This document shows positions 27,752 to 36,491 of a DNA stretch of 64,000 bases, piece by piece (the stretch's first letter is position 1; each line of letters begins with the position of its first letter). The DNA is taken from contig NZ_JANKMS010000001.1 in the NCBI RefSeq assembly GCF_024649945.1, positions 248,001-312,000 of the forward strand, written 5' to 3'. This stretch comes from Flavobacterium panacis. GTDB taxonomy: Bacteria > Bacteroidota > Bacteroidia > Flavobacteriales > Flavobacteriaceae. Below the pieces are notes generated by a model that did not search any database, was not told the origin of the DNA, and saw only the letters and a program-made list of their open reading frames with translations. A program made the position numbers and the translations under genes.

Positions 27752-28372
27752 TTAATTTTTAAGTCCGTAAATACTTTGTGTGGACTCAGCACTTCTTTTT
27801 TCATGAGATTTTGACAATGACAGTAACTTTGCTTCATTACTAAAAGACAAACAGAAATCGTAATTACCAACCATCGTTTTGTATAGCTCATCTATACGAT
27901 CTATCCTTTGGTCATCTTTAAGCTCCAGTTCTGAATCAGTAGTAAGAACCAGAAGCTGGTCTAAAGTTTCATTGCAGCTTTCTAGTAATCTTTCAAAAGA
28001 ACGCTCAATATAATCGAGCTCATTTCCCTGAAATAAATCATCAGTCTTGAGTTTAGTATAAGTGCTTTTATACATTTTCACTATCTTAAATTGCAAGGAG
28101 ATAATCTCTGCTGTTTTATAATAGTTTCTTACCCTCGGATTAATCTTCAATAACGATGTAAAATAATCACCATGGAGATTAACTTCTCCTGTCTTTACAT
28201 CACCAATGAAATTTAGACCTTTGGAAACAGCTGAATATCCTTTTTTAGCATAATCCATGTAAACCTGAAGTGCAGCGATCTGCAGCAACAGTTCCTTTCT
28301 CTGCTTGGCCTGTGCATGAATTCCTTGATTTAAAAGAAATCCCGTGAAGAGCAGTATGATTAATTTTTTCAT
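27752..28372 (-). CDS. TraI-like secreted helical protein (second paralogue)
   Basis: 206 residues with signal peptide MKKLIILLFTGFLLNQGIHAQ. Shares with its neighbours the layout GYSAVSKGLNFIGDVKTGEVNLHGDYF, ELDYIERSFERLLESCNETL and a C-terminal helix ending KRSAESTQSIYGLKN. Four bases separate it from the downstream paralogue. A VirB5-like role in the pilus tip is possible by topology and position but unproven. Confidence 0.8.
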   Translation of the reverse strand: MKKLIILLFTGFLLNQGIHAQAKQRKELLLQIAALQVYMDYAKKGYSAVSKGLNFIGDVKTGEVNLHGDYFTSLLKINPRVRNYYKTAEIISLQFKIVKMYKSTYTKLKTDDLFQGNELDYIERSFERLLESCNETLDQLLVLTTDSELELKDDQRIDRIDELYKTMVGNYDFCLSFSNEAKLLSLSKSHEKRSAESTQSIYGLKN

Positions 28373-28386
28373 GATATTTAATTTTA

Positions 28387-29082
28387 TTACGGAATTCCGT
28401 AAAATTGTTTGACCTGATTTACTTCCGTTTCAGTTTTAGCTCTTTGAAGACTAAGCATTATATTCTGTTGATTGAAAAGTGTCAAGTCATCATAAGTGGA
28501 ATCAATTTGATCAGCAGCTTTATTTATAATCTCCAATCTTTTTAAGTCACTCATCTGCGTTGAAAAAGAATCCAGAATTAAAAAGATCTGGTCAATATTC
28601 TTAACACTCTCCTCTAGAATCCCTGAATAAACTCGCTCCATATACTGAATTTCGCTTTCTTTAAAGTGAGAATCCTGCTTGAACAGATTCCAGGCTCTTT
28701 CATATTCCTCAACCAGTTTTGTCTGCTTCTTTGTAATATCTTTTATCCTCTGATAGTAAGTAATAATAGATTTTACTTTTGCCAGTTCTTCATAATAACC
28801 CTGATATAAATCTTTCTGCTTTTTCGTCCAATCAGAAATTTCATCCAACTTTAATTTAGACAATACATTTTCAACTTTTTTCTGGGCATTCTGAAGCCAG
28901 ATTGTCTTATTTTGCAGTTTTTGAATTCGAAGGTCAATTGCTTTAATAACTTTCTTGGTAACTGCTTTAACGATCTCCAGTATGGGCAACGTCACTGTAT
29001 TATTTGCAGATCTTGCAGGATTGCCGATAAGCAGCAAACATATCATGCAGGTAATTAATTTTGCTTTCATTTTCTTTTTCAT
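28387..29082 (-). CDS. traI: Conjugal transfer protein TraI (first paralogue)
   Basis: 231 residues. N-terminal signal (about 8-25, LITCMICLLLIGNPARS), then long helices with coiled-coil character: IDLRIQKLQNKTIWLQNAQKK, EELAKVKSIITYYQRIKDITKKQ and EIQYMERVYSGILEESVKNI. It sits directly after traG, where TraI lies in CTnDOT-type operons. Its last third aligns by eye with the two following genes, pointing to tandem duplication. Confidence 0.8.
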   Translation of the reverse strand: MKKKMKAKLITCMICLLLIGNPARSANNTVTLPILEIVKAVTKKVIKAIDLRIQKLQNKTIWLQNAQKKVENVLSKLKLDEISDWTKKQKDLYQGYYEELAKVKSIITYYQRIKDITKKQTKLVEEYERAWNLFKQDSHFKESEIQYMERVYSGILEESVKNIDQIFLILDSFSTQMSDLKRLEIINKAADQIDSTYDDLTLFNQQNIMLSLQRAKTETEVNQVKQFYGIP

Positions 29083-31557
29083 TTAAATTCCATCTCTTAT
29101 ATCTTGAGCCATTGCAGCTATGCCTTTTTTTATGTCACCGTCAAACTTTTTAGCATAGGCGTTCATTTTTACCTTCTCGCTTTCCTCAGTTGTGTAAGCC
29201 AGATATTCCTCCAAAGAAACTTCTGTCCTATAGACCTTCGAAAGCCTTCCACCCAGAGAAATAAATACTTCTTTATACTTTTTATCGGGCTCATTCGCTT
29301 TATTAACCGAAAGTACGAGAGCTTTTTCCTTATCTGTAAGCCCCAGAAGTTCCTGTATCTGATCGAACTTGTTTTGATATTTGCTCTGGTCCAATAGGAT
29401 TTTGCAGTCGCTGTTATTTATAATGGCTTGTTTTACTACTGGTGAAGAAATGATATCTTCTATCTCCTGTGTGACTACAATGGCTTCCCCAAAGAACTTC
29501 CTAACAGTTTTAAATAAGTACTTAATATATTCGGACATTCCTTCTTTGGCAATGGCTTTCCATGCTTCCTCGATCAAAATCATCTTGCGTACACCTTTTA
29601 GTTTGCGCATTTTACTTATGAAAACTTCCATTATAATGATAGTAACTACAGGAAATAAAATTGGATGATCTTTGATATTGTCCAATTCGAATACAATAAA
29701 ACGCTCTTTCAAAAGTTCCAGATTCTCAGTGGCATTAAGCAGATAGTCAAACTCACCGCCTTTATAATATGGGCGGAGTACATAGAGAAAATTGTTTACA
29801 TCAAAATCCTTTTCTTTGACTCTATCATCTTCCAGTATCTTTACAAAATCATTTTTCAAAAAATCATAAAAGCTATCAAAACAGGGAAAAATACTAGAGT
29901 CATTATCTAGCTTTTCATAATATAGCTGAAGAGCATTGGAAAGCGCCACATACTCACTTCGGTTAAAGGTTTCGTCATCTTTTTTCCACAGAGCCAAAAG
30001 CAGTGTTTTAATACTTTCCTTTTTCTCAGTATCCAGATTATCACCTTCAGAAATATAGAAAGGATTAAAACGGATCGGGCTCTTTTCATCATAAGTAAAA
30101 TAATAGCCGCCGACCATATCGCAGAGTCCTTTATAGCTGTGTCCAACATCTACAAGAACTATATGTGTACCCTGCTCATAATAACTTCTTACCATGTGAT
30201 TAGTAAAAAAAGATTTACCGCTTCCTGAAGGGCCTAGTATAAACTTATTCCTGTTAGTACATATTCCCATTTTTACAGGCTCATCGCTAATGTCCACATG
30301 TACGGGTTTGCCCGTTAATCGATCTCCAAGTCTGATACCAGTTGGACTTAAAGAAGACCTGTAACCTGTTTCCATGTTTAGAAAACATACAGCCTGCTCT
30401 GTGAAAGTGTCAAAAGTATCATTCATTGGAAAATCTGCTTCATTCCCCGGTATTCCAGCCCAATAAATCTGTGGAGCTCCAACCGTTTCCTGTTTGGCTG
30501 CTGAATCCATCTGAGCAAGTGCTGACGATACCTTGTTTTTGATATCTTTCAGTTCTTCTTTATCAGTACTCCAGGCCAGCACATTAAAATGTGCCTTTAC
30601 TGGAAGTCTTTGCTGAGACACAGCTTCATTCAGGAAATCATTAGTGGCATCTCTGGCAATCATATTCTCCCTGCTGTAAGCCGACAGCGATTGAAGTCTT
30701 AATCTTTTACTCTCCAGTTTTTGGATAGTTTTCTGTGCATCTTCAATAAAAATGTACTGATTGTAAATATGGTTGCACGACAAAAGCTGCCCTAAAGTTG
30801 ACGCAAATCCGACACTGAATTTAGTTTTATCGGTAGAATAGCGGTCAAAATTGATTCTAGATCCGCAAAGGCCAGGAAGGTCAGCGGCGTCACCGAGAGT
30901 AAATAGCTGGCAGTATTTATCTCCTACCGCAAGACCTTCATCAAACTTAATATCCTTAAAGACAAATGAATCTTCGTCCTCTGATAAGAAACAGTACTGC
31001 TCAACAAGACCAATTTTTCTATTTTCACTTTTGAGCGAATTGTTTTTCAAACGGATAACTTTAACAAAACCGTTGTCTTCCAGTATTCTCTTAAACTGTC
31101 CGGTGCAGTCAATAAAATCCTGCAACAGCTGTTTATTCAGAGTTTCGTCAGGTACCAGTTTATTTCTTATAAGACTAGAAAATAAAGAACTTGAATTCTT
31201 CCTTCCCTGCGGTTTTTTTGTCAGCATAATATAGCAGGTATGCTCCAGAAAAGGCCGTTCATTAAAAAATCTTTCACTGCTTCTTGTCAAAAAACTGCTG
31301 TCATCACTTGTAAAATCTGCTTTATATCTCTTTTCTAAAAACCAATCCTGCTTGTGAAAAACACAATACTTAGGTAATACCTTTAGTGCCTTGATCCACG
31401 ACTGATGAAAAGCCTCATATTCCTGATCCGATAAGGTAAAAATCTCAGGTAATTCCACTCTGAACGCTACCGTAACATCACCATGCTTTGACAAAATACA
31501 ATCATGCTCGACTGCCATAATGGGCAGTAAATCTTCCATCCTCTTCTCCATCTCCAC
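29083..31557 (-). CDS. traG: Conjugation ATPase TraG (VirB4 family)
   Basis: 824 residues. The N-terminal part (MAVEHDCILSKHGDVTVAFRV) and middle match VirB4/TraG. The ATPase domain has Walker A GPSGSGKSFFTNHMV near residue 440, Walker B MILIEEAWKAIAKEG and an AIVVTQEIEDIIS motif. It powers assembly and function of the mating channel at the inner membrane. The first codon shown is GTG; ATG codons at 31551 or 31539 are also plausible starts. It is followed without spacing by traI. Confidence 0.93.
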   Translation of the reverse strand: MEMEKRMEDLLPIMAVEHDCILSKHGDVTVAFRVELPEIFTLSDQEYEAFHQSWIKALKVLPKYCVFHKQDWFLEKRYKADFTSDDSSFLTRSSERFFNERPFLEHTCYIMLTKKPQGRKNSSSLFSSLIRNKLVPDETLNKQLLQDFIDCTGQFKRILEDNGFVKVIRLKNNSLKSENRKIGLVEQYCFLSEDEDSFVFKDIKFDEGLAVGDKYCQLFTLGDAADLPGLCGSRINFDRYSTDKTKFSVGFASTLGQLLSCNHIYNQYIFIEDAQKTIQKLESKRLRLQSLSAYSRENMIARDATNDFLNEAVSQQRLPVKAHFNVLAWSTDKEELKDIKNKVSSALAQMDSAAKQETVGAPQIYWAGIPGNEADFPMNDTFDTFTEQAVCFLNMETGYRSSLSPTGIRLGDRLTGKPVHVDISDEPVKMGICTNRNKFILGPSGSGKSFFTNHMVRSYYEQGTHIVLVDVGHSYKGLCDMVGGYYFTYDEKSPIRFNPFYISEGDNLDTEKKESIKTLLLALWKKDDETFNRSEYVALSNALQLYYEKLDNDSSIFPCFDSFYDFLKNDFVKILEDDRVKEKDFDVNNFLYVLRPYYKGGEFDYLLNATENLELLKERFIVFELDNIKDHPILFPVVTIIIMEVFISKMRKLKGVRKMILIEEAWKAIAKEGMSEYIKYLFKTVRKFFGEAIVVTQEIEDIISSPVVKQAIINNSDCKILLDQSKYQNKFDQIQELLGLTDKEKALVLSVNKANEPDKKYKEVFISLGGRLSKVYRTEVSLEEYLAYTTEESEKVKMNAYAKKFDGDIKKGIAAMAQDIRDGI

Positions 31558-31584
31558 TTCATTTTTACTATTAACGTTCTATAG

Positions 31585-31899
31585 CTATATCTTAATAAAA
31601 ATACCTCTACTATAAACTTTAATACATTTTGGAATCTGCTTCTTGGCTAGTGCCTTCATCATGCCGAATTCTCCGTACTGATTACTCATTTTGTATATTT
31701 TAAAAACTAAAAAAGCACCAGCAGTCCCAACGAGTCCAACGCATAATAGCGAAGGAAGCCCAATGATATAAAGGATCGCAAAAATGATCATAAGAGATAC
31801 AACGCCTCCTCCCAAATACCAGATATACTGAGCTTTTAAGCCTTTAAATTCTATACTTTGATTAATTCCTTTGTTGATCTGGTAAACACTGTTACTCAT
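31585..31899 (-). CDS. traF: Conjugative transposon protein TraF (DUF4133, VirB3-like)
   Basis: 104 residues. Begins MSNSVYQINKGINQSIEFKG, then two adjacent membrane helices (about 27-65) and a basic C-terminal tail (KKQIPKCIKVYSRGIFI). Size, topology and the YQINKGI..S.EFKGLKAQY opening are typical of DUF4133. It sits between traE and traG, as in CTnDOT. Confidence 0.88.
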   Translation of the reverse strand: MSNSVYQINKGINQSIEFKGLKAQYIWYLGGGVVSLMIIFAILYIIGLPSLLCVGLVGTAGAFLVFKIYKMSNQYGEFGMMKALAKKQIPKCIKVYSRGIFIKI

Positions 31900-31911
31900 A
31901 AGGTCCTGTGT

Positions 31912-32274
31912 TTAAACCCCAAAGAAGGATTTAATTACTGTAGCCACTACAACCAGAAAGACACAACTTCCAAACCAAGCAGCAGCAACCTTGCCGGTAT
32001 CAGGATCACCGGCATTCCATTTCTGATAAACCTTTACTGCGCCTATCAAGCCCAGTATTGCGCCTACAGCATACATTAGCTCAGTACCTGCATCAAAATA
32101 GCTCCTCACTTTTTGATTCGCTTCATTAATGCCGGCTACACCATCTTGGGCATAAATTTTTGTTTCATATACCAACAACAACGCAAGTATACAGTAAGAC
32201 AATACTTTCTCTTCATCTAATTCCTTTAATTTCCATCCGCATTTTTTCATGACCATCATTTTTAAAGTTTTCAA
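31912..32274 (-). CDS. traE: Conjugative transposon protein TraE (DUF4134, VirB2-like)
   Basis: 120 residues from the first Met; internal Met codons a few residues in are alternative starts. A signal-like segment ends YAQDG, followed by GINEANQKVRSYFDAGTELMYAVGAILG, a short helix, and WNAGDPDTGKVAAAWFGSCVFLVVVATVIKSFFGV read as two membrane helices. This is the DUF4134 pattern of the probable pilin or pilus-like subunit. It lies 13 bases upstream of traF. Confidence 0.88.
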   Translation of the reverse strand: MKTLKMMVMKKCGWKLKELDEEKVLSYCILALLLVYETKIYAQDGVAGINEANQKVRSYFDAGTELMYAVGAILGLIGAVKVYQKWNAGDPDTGKVAAAWFGSCVFLVVVATVIKSFFGV

Positions 32275-32279
32275 TACAC

Positions 32280-32402
32280 TTATTTAAAAAGCAGAGAAAT
32301 ATCACTGTTGCAGCTCTTTTTCCTTGTCACATAAAGCCATACCGCACAAGAGAGTACAGGGATTATTCCTCCGCTGAATTTTAGAAAACACTTCCTTCCC
32401 AC
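32280..32402 (-). CDS. Possible small membrane protein
   Basis: An open frame of 40 codons from a GTG at 32402, overlapping the end of the 157-residue gene and ending just before traE. It reads MGRKCFLKFSGGIIPVLSCA then VWLYVTRKKSCNSDISLLFK: one membrane helix flanked by basic residues. No good ribosome site is visible, so it may be chance, but it fills an otherwise empty 106-base gap in a tight operon. Confidence 0.3.
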   Translation of the reverse strand: MGRKCFLKFSGGIIPVLSCAVWLYVTRKKSCNSDISLLFK

Positions 32403-32854
32403 AGACTGTCAGCCTCACTTAAAGTCAAAAGCAGGTTTGAATATTTTGAAGATTCAGTTACCATTAGTTTATTGATGTTTTCTCTAAGTGAAGAAATCTT
32501 CACATAAGGATATTCATCGAGAACCATCCTTAAATAGTTTTGAAAGTGTTCTTTTGAAAAGTTCTTTTCATTACTCTCTTTCACTGCCTGAAGTATTCGA
32601 ACAGAAAGTTCTTCGGCATCTTCCAAAGTATCGAATGATTCTGAAAAAGCCGAAGACAAAGAATTATGTTCTCCAGAGTCTTGTACTTTACTTTTGGTAA
32701 TATCTTTAAATGAAGTAAACTTGAATTTCTTTTCTCCTGAAAATAGCTTTAAAAGATCTTTGTAATAAAACTTTAATAGTATTATAAAATACCAGATCAT
32801 TACCGCCACACCTAAAACAGTTAAGTAACTGCTCCATGAAATATTTGTAAACAT
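32381..32854 (-). CDS. Hypothetical protein at the head of the tra operon
   Basis: 157 residues. One membrane helix near the N-terminus (about 8-26, YLTVLGVAVMIWYFIILLKFYYK), then a soluble helical domain (85-157) with EELSVRILQAVKESNEKN and EYPYVKISSLRENINKLMV. I do not recognise the family. As the first gene of the leftward tra block it may be an ICE-specific transfer component or regulator. Confidence 0.7.
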   Translation of the reverse strand: MFTNISWSSYLTVLGVAVMIWYFIILLKFYYKDLLKLFSGEKKFKFTSFKDITKSKVQDSGEHNSLSSAFSESFDTLEDAEELSVRILQAVKESNEKNFSKEHFQNYLRMVLDEYPYVKISSLRENINKLMVTESSKYSNLLLTLSEADSLWEGSVF

Positions 32855-32961
32855 AGCATCATCATTAATCGTTAAACATTTTCTTTGGATTTAATCACAA
32901 ATAAAATTTTTTGTGATTTTTTATATAGGTCAAAGGAATGGTTAAAACTAAGCTTCTACAA

Positions 32962-33064
32962 GTACAACTTTTGTTGTACCTTTTTGTACCCCCAGTAAAC
33001 ACAGGAACTAGCACAAAAAAAAGCACAAAGAAAATGATAGGTTTTATCATTTTCTTTGTGCTTT
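32962..33064. terminator. Two hairpins separating the tra operon from upstream genes
   Basis: A very strong hairpin has arms 33020-33039 and 33045-33064 (20 bp perfect, 5-base loop) and is followed on the minus strand by a T-tract; it should end the Pmp3-like transcript. A second, 7-bp hairpin (32962-32968 with 32973-32979) lies closer to the tra genes. The bases from 32855 to 33086 otherwise hold no gene, and the tra promoter must lie here, though I see no consensus match. Confidence 0.8.
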
Positions 33065-33086
33065 ATATTAACTAGCTATATAATTT

Positions 33087-33281
33087 TTACTTTCGCATAG
33101 CTTTAATCAATTTATTATTACGCCTGTCGGCTCTAGAGTTCTGAAGAGATACAACTGCCCAGATCGCAGCCGGCACCCATCCTATTAAAGTAATTTGCAG
33201 AATCAAACAAATTATAGCTGTAAAAATCTTTCCTCTTAATAGAAAAGAAACACATGGAAAAAATATAGCAATTAGAGTCAT
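33087..33281 (-). CDS. YqaE/Pmp3-like small membrane protein
   Basis: 64 residues with two hydrophobic helices: LIAIFFPCVSFLLRGKIF and AIICLILQITLIGWVPAAIWAVVSL. A Pro in the first helix, the LIGWVPAAIWAV segment and a charged tail (RADRRNNKLIKAMRK) are typical of the Pmp3/YqaE proteolipid family, linked in other organisms to membrane potential and stress. The reason for its presence on this ICE is not clear. Confidence 0.75.
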   Translation of the reverse strand: MTLIAIFFPCVSFLLRGKIFTAIICLILQITLIGWVPAAIWAVVSLQNSRADRRNNKLIKAMRK

Positions 33282-33381
33282 GATTAATTTAGTTTAGTTA
33301 TATGTCGTAAATGAAAATATTTGTTACTTAGTATTAATTCAAAATCTACTTCTAAAAGCCGAAGCAGAATAGAATTTACCT

Positions 33382-34575
33382 TCAATAGGAATTTATTTTT
33401 TTTATAATTTTCTCCAGAGTTTGGACTGCGATAAATTTATCTCGGTCTTCTGCATTGTACGATTTGCTTCTGACTGACTGGTAAGACAGTTCTCTTTTAA
33501 AAGGGGTTGATAAATATGGAACTATCATCTTAAAAAAATGATTCATTGATCTTGCTTTCACTATCCTTGATTCATCTGCCGCTCGGAGTATCAATGCAAT
33601 TTGATCGGCTGATAGATCACACTCAATTTTAGAATCCGAGACAGTTAAAGAATTTATACTAGCGTCCACTTCATTATTAGTTTGGAATGCTATTTTGAGA
33701 TTCCTTTCTAGATAATTGATTTCCTGCTTAAACCAGCTTTCCAAAGCACATTTGATATTACTGCGGCTTGGATCGAACGATATTCTTTCATCTGAATGGA
33801 TCCTGTCAAATTCTTTTTGATAATAAAGCAGTCTATTTATCCGCAAAGCTAGCGATTCCTCATCTTCTACCTCTTTGCTTATTTGTTCAATTATATGCTC
33901 AATATATTCCGTACTATTAAAATTCCTACCAATAAGGACTTTGTCTATATTCGAAAACAAGCTTGTCTGTTCATTGATGTCAATATTTTTAATACTTTTT
34001 AATAATTCCTTTTGATAAAGCAACTGACGGTAGGTAATTTTTTTACCAGAAAATGATTTGAGAAAACGAAACCCATTTTCAAGAACAATTCTTATGATAT
34101 TATTTTCGAGACCATTGAACAATTTATCTGAAAGTATTTTAAATTTGGATTCAAGTTCATTTCTTGAGAGCATTAGATATGTAATAGGAACTCTTTCATC
34201 GAGGCTTAAATATTCTGAAAATCGATTTTCGATAAGCAGAAGCAGCTCTTCCAGTTTATTCTGAAGCAAATCCAGAACATTAACTAATTCACGGCAAACA
34301 AATGAACATCTTTTTTGATAATCAATAACAGTATCTATAAAGGAAACAAGATTTGAATGATACTTTCTAACCTGAAGCCGTACTTCCCTTTTCCTGCGAA
34401 GAAGAAAAATTTCTTTTTTCAAAGAAATTTGAATTATCTTGGATTCTTTTTCAATATGTTCAGATATAATTTTAAAATCTTGTGGCAGCAGACTTTCAAG
34501 TATCGTATTATTAGGATTCAATGTCTGAGATATAAGTGAGTCAAACCATTCTAGAGGATATATTTTATTCATCAT
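33382..34575 (-). CDS. RteC-like ICE regulatory protein (tentative)
   Basis: 397 residues, no membrane segment, mostly helical and charged. The C-terminal part (about 315-397) reads CDLSADQIALILRAADESRI, followed by KARSMNHFFKMIVPYLSTPF and SVRSKSYNAEDRDKFIAVQTLEKII. That layout resembles the DNA-binding end of RteC-type proteins, which control excision of CTnDOT-family elements. The middle (FRFLKSFSGKKITYRQLLYQ) also fits. The assignment rests on reading alone. It lies between AraC-type regulators and the transfer genes. Confidence 0.5.
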   Translation of the reverse strand: MMNKIYPLEWFDSLISQTLNPNNTILESLLPQDFKIISEHIEKESKIIQISLKKEIFLLRRKREVRLQVRKYHSNLVSFIDTVIDYQKRCSFVCRELVNVLDLLQNKLEELLLLIENRFSEYLSLDERVPITYLMLSRNELESKFKILSDKLFNGLENNIIRIVLENGFRFLKSFSGKKITYRQLLYQKELLKSIKNIDINEQTSLFSNIDKVLIGRNFNSTEYIEHIIEQISKEVEDEESLALRINRLLYYQKEFDRIHSDERISFDPSRSNIKCALESWFKQEINYLERNLKIAFQTNNEVDASINSLTVSDSKIECDLSADQIALILRAADESRIVKARSMNHFFKMIVPYLSTPFKRELSYQSVRSKSYNAEDRDKFIAVQTLEKIIKKINSY

Positions 34576-34610
34576 AGTTTGTTTAATTTAAAAAATTAAT
34601 ACAACGAAAA

Positions 34611-35537
34611 CTAACGATGTTTAAATCTCTCGATAGAATTCGAACGATACGTGGTAGGTGAAAACGCAGTATGCTTTTTGAAAAAGATACTGAAACTTGA
34701 AATACTGCTGAACTCCAATTCTTCTGCTATTTTGCCAATGTTAGATTGGGTATCTTCCAAAAGATTCTTAGCTTCAATTATAATAGCTTCAACTATCAAA
34801 TCTTTTGCCGTTTTACCTGTGAGCTGTTTAACTATTTTATTCAGGTGTCCGGGAGTAACAAATAAAGCACCAGCATAAAAATTTACGTAATGCTGCTTTT
34901 TGCAGTGAATGGACAAAATGGTAAGAAACTGTATTATTAAGCTTTCTTTTCTCGAAAAATTTATTGCGGAATCCAATGTATATTTTGAATAGATTAGTTT
35001 TAACTCGTAAAGAAATAGATTAAAACTGATACGTTGCAATTCATAATCTATGCCTTTACTATTAGAATCCCTGCTTACAAAATAAATAAGTTTATAAACT
35101 AGTGAGAGCACTAAAAACTCCCTTTCTTCTAATGCTATTTTAATTGGCTTATTACGTATAAAGAAATAAAAAGATTCAACAAGCTCCTTTTTCAGACAAT
35201 TTTTGAAAGCAAAATCCGAAGAAAAGGAAATTATGAATAACTGAAGCTTCTCATGCACTTCTAGTATTTGACAAAGCGAATTGTGAGGTAGTACAAGTAA
35301 ATCCCAGGGACTTAAATCTTCTATGCTCTGTTGTATCTGAACTTTAAATGTTCCAGCTTTTATAAGCAATATAGATAGATTTTCCGTTGTAAAAGATTCA
35401 TCCAAAGAGGTTCTGACAATGTACTTCTTAATTATATGCACATCCAGACCTTCGACCTGAGACTCATTTAGGTTTATATTTACCAGATCTTTGATCATTT
35501 TTTTTGATTTACTAGATTGTATTGACAAAAACAGCAT
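34611..35537 (-). CDS. AraC-family transcriptional regulator
   Basis: 308 residues; a start at the Met at 35498 (MIKDLVNIN) is also possible. The N-terminal half is a cupin-like sensing domain (AGTFKVQIQQSIEDLSPWDL). The C-terminal HTH pair includes FVTPGHLNKIVKQLTGKTAKDLI and IGKIAEELEFSSISSFSIFFKKHTAFSPTTYR. It starts directly where the upstream 76-residue membrane protein gene stops, so the two are probably co-expressed. Targets are unknown. Confidence 0.85.
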   Translation of the reverse strand: MLFLSIQSSKSKKMIKDLVNINLNESQVEGLDVHIIKKYIVRTSLDESFTTENLSILLIKAGTFKVQIQQSIEDLSPWDLLVLPHNSLCQILEVHEKLQLFIISFSSDFAFKNCLKKELVESFYFFIRNKPIKIALEEREFLVLSLVYKLIYFVSRDSNSKGIDYELQRISFNLFLYELKLIYSKYTLDSAINFSRKESLIIQFLTILSIHCKKQHYVNFYAGALFVTPGHLNKIVKQLTGKTAKDLIVEAIIIEAKNLLEDTQSNIGKIAEELEFSSISSFSIFFKKHTAFSPTTYRSNSIERFKHR

Positions 35538-35768
35538 TTAGCTCTTATTTTCAAACGAGTTCTCAATTAGTATTAGTGATAAAAAATACAGATTTAAAAG
35601 GCACGTCAGAAAAAGTAAATAAGCCAGCTTTCGCGGATCAATAATTTTCCTGCCTCCGTGAATCAGATAACCAACTATTTCATCATAGCCAAAAAGGGCT
35701 ATGATGAAATAAAGGCTTACAAGATTAAAAATGATCAACAGTACATAAAGAATAATTCGTGGTTTCAT
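35538..35768 (-). CDS. Small membrane protein paired with AraC regulator
   Basis: 76 residues with two membrane helices (about 5-27 and 48-68) and a basic loop (HGGRKIIDPRKLAY). No known family recognised. It shares a transcript with the AraC gene, whose start codon abuts its stop; a role in sensing for that regulator is possible but speculative. Confidence 0.65.
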   Translation of the reverse strand: MKPRIILYVLLIIFNLVSLYFIIALFGYDEIVGYLIHGGRKIIDPRKLAYLLFLTCLLNLYFLSLILIENSFENKS

Positions 35769-35798
35769 AGCGGAACAAGTTTAATCAGAGAGACATTT

Positions 35799-36491
35799 TC
35801 AAAATATATTGCGCAGTAAAGCAATTATTGAAATAATTGAACTCTCATTAGTAGAAAAAAACTTCTTTGCAGGTTTGTTCCCCGCCGATAGGTCCCAATC
35901 TTTATCTTTTCTTTCTGATTCTGAATAGAGAGAGTATCTAGAAATAGAAGTAACAGTTAAGATTGTCTCAGTTTCATCATCATCAAAAGGATTATCATCA
36001 ATGACGGTTTTTTCATAATCAACTATATAAGTGTAAGAAACAGTAAAATCAACTTGCCTATGGTTAATCAATCCCTGCAGAAAACTAATGAGAGTACTTT
36101 TAGCATTAGTAGAAAGTGCACTATTCTGTACTATATTGATCATATTACTATCTGGATCAGACATAATAGCTTCAACAATGGAATCATTAAATGTAATTAC
36201 GCCTTTTTGGGTGTTACTCCTTTTTGCTATCTGACAGGATAAAAATTTTACTTGATCAGTAATTTCTCCAATTGAATTGGGAACTGAATTTACTGCTTGA
36301 TAATCCTGCAGAGCGTTATAGTACAAAAGTCCCTTTTTATCAAATGGGTTTAATTTGTTCTCTGGAGTTATTGTACTGCTTGTTGATTTTTCAGGTAAGA
36401 CACCATTTAGCTTTGTTTGATTAGGATCTGAATCATCAGAGCAAGATGTCAAAAAACATAGTAAGAAATAAGTGATTAATAAATTTTTCAT
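35799..36491 (-). CDS. Predicted lipoprotein of unknown function
   Basis: 230 residues. Signal with lipobox LTSC (Cys17), then an acidic, low-complexity start (SDDSDPNQ). The body has no recognisable domain; a cluster VIDDNPFDDDETETI near 165 is strongly acidic and could bind cations. A good promoter (TTG-N20-TAgaTTTG, minus strand) lies about 100 bases upstream. Cell location is predicted as the periplasmic or outer membrane. Confidence 0.7.
   Translation of the reverse strand: MKNLLITYFLLCFLTSCSDDSDPNQTKLNGVLPEKSTSSTITPENKLNPFDKKGLLYYNALQDYQAVNSVPNSIGEITDQVKFLSCQIAKRSNTQKGVITFNDSIVEAIMSDPDSNMINIVQNSALSTNAKSTLISFLQGLINHRQVDFTVSYTYIVDYEKTVIDDNPFDDDETETILTVTSISRYSLYSESERKDKDWDLSAGNKPAKKFFSTNESSIISIIALLRNIF

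Noticed and set aside
27748..27891. 48-codon extension of the third TraI-like gene
   Set aside because: It overlaps the neighbouring gene, while the internal ATG at 27747 begins a clear signal peptide.
27112..28372. Tellurite resistance function for the TerB-like names such proteins may receive
   Set aside because: Signal peptides and position inside the tra operon point to transfer; no other ter genes are present.
29104..29668. Rightward open frames inside traG
   Set aside because: They are antisense shadows of a well-supported VirB4-family gene and have no domain or ribosome site.
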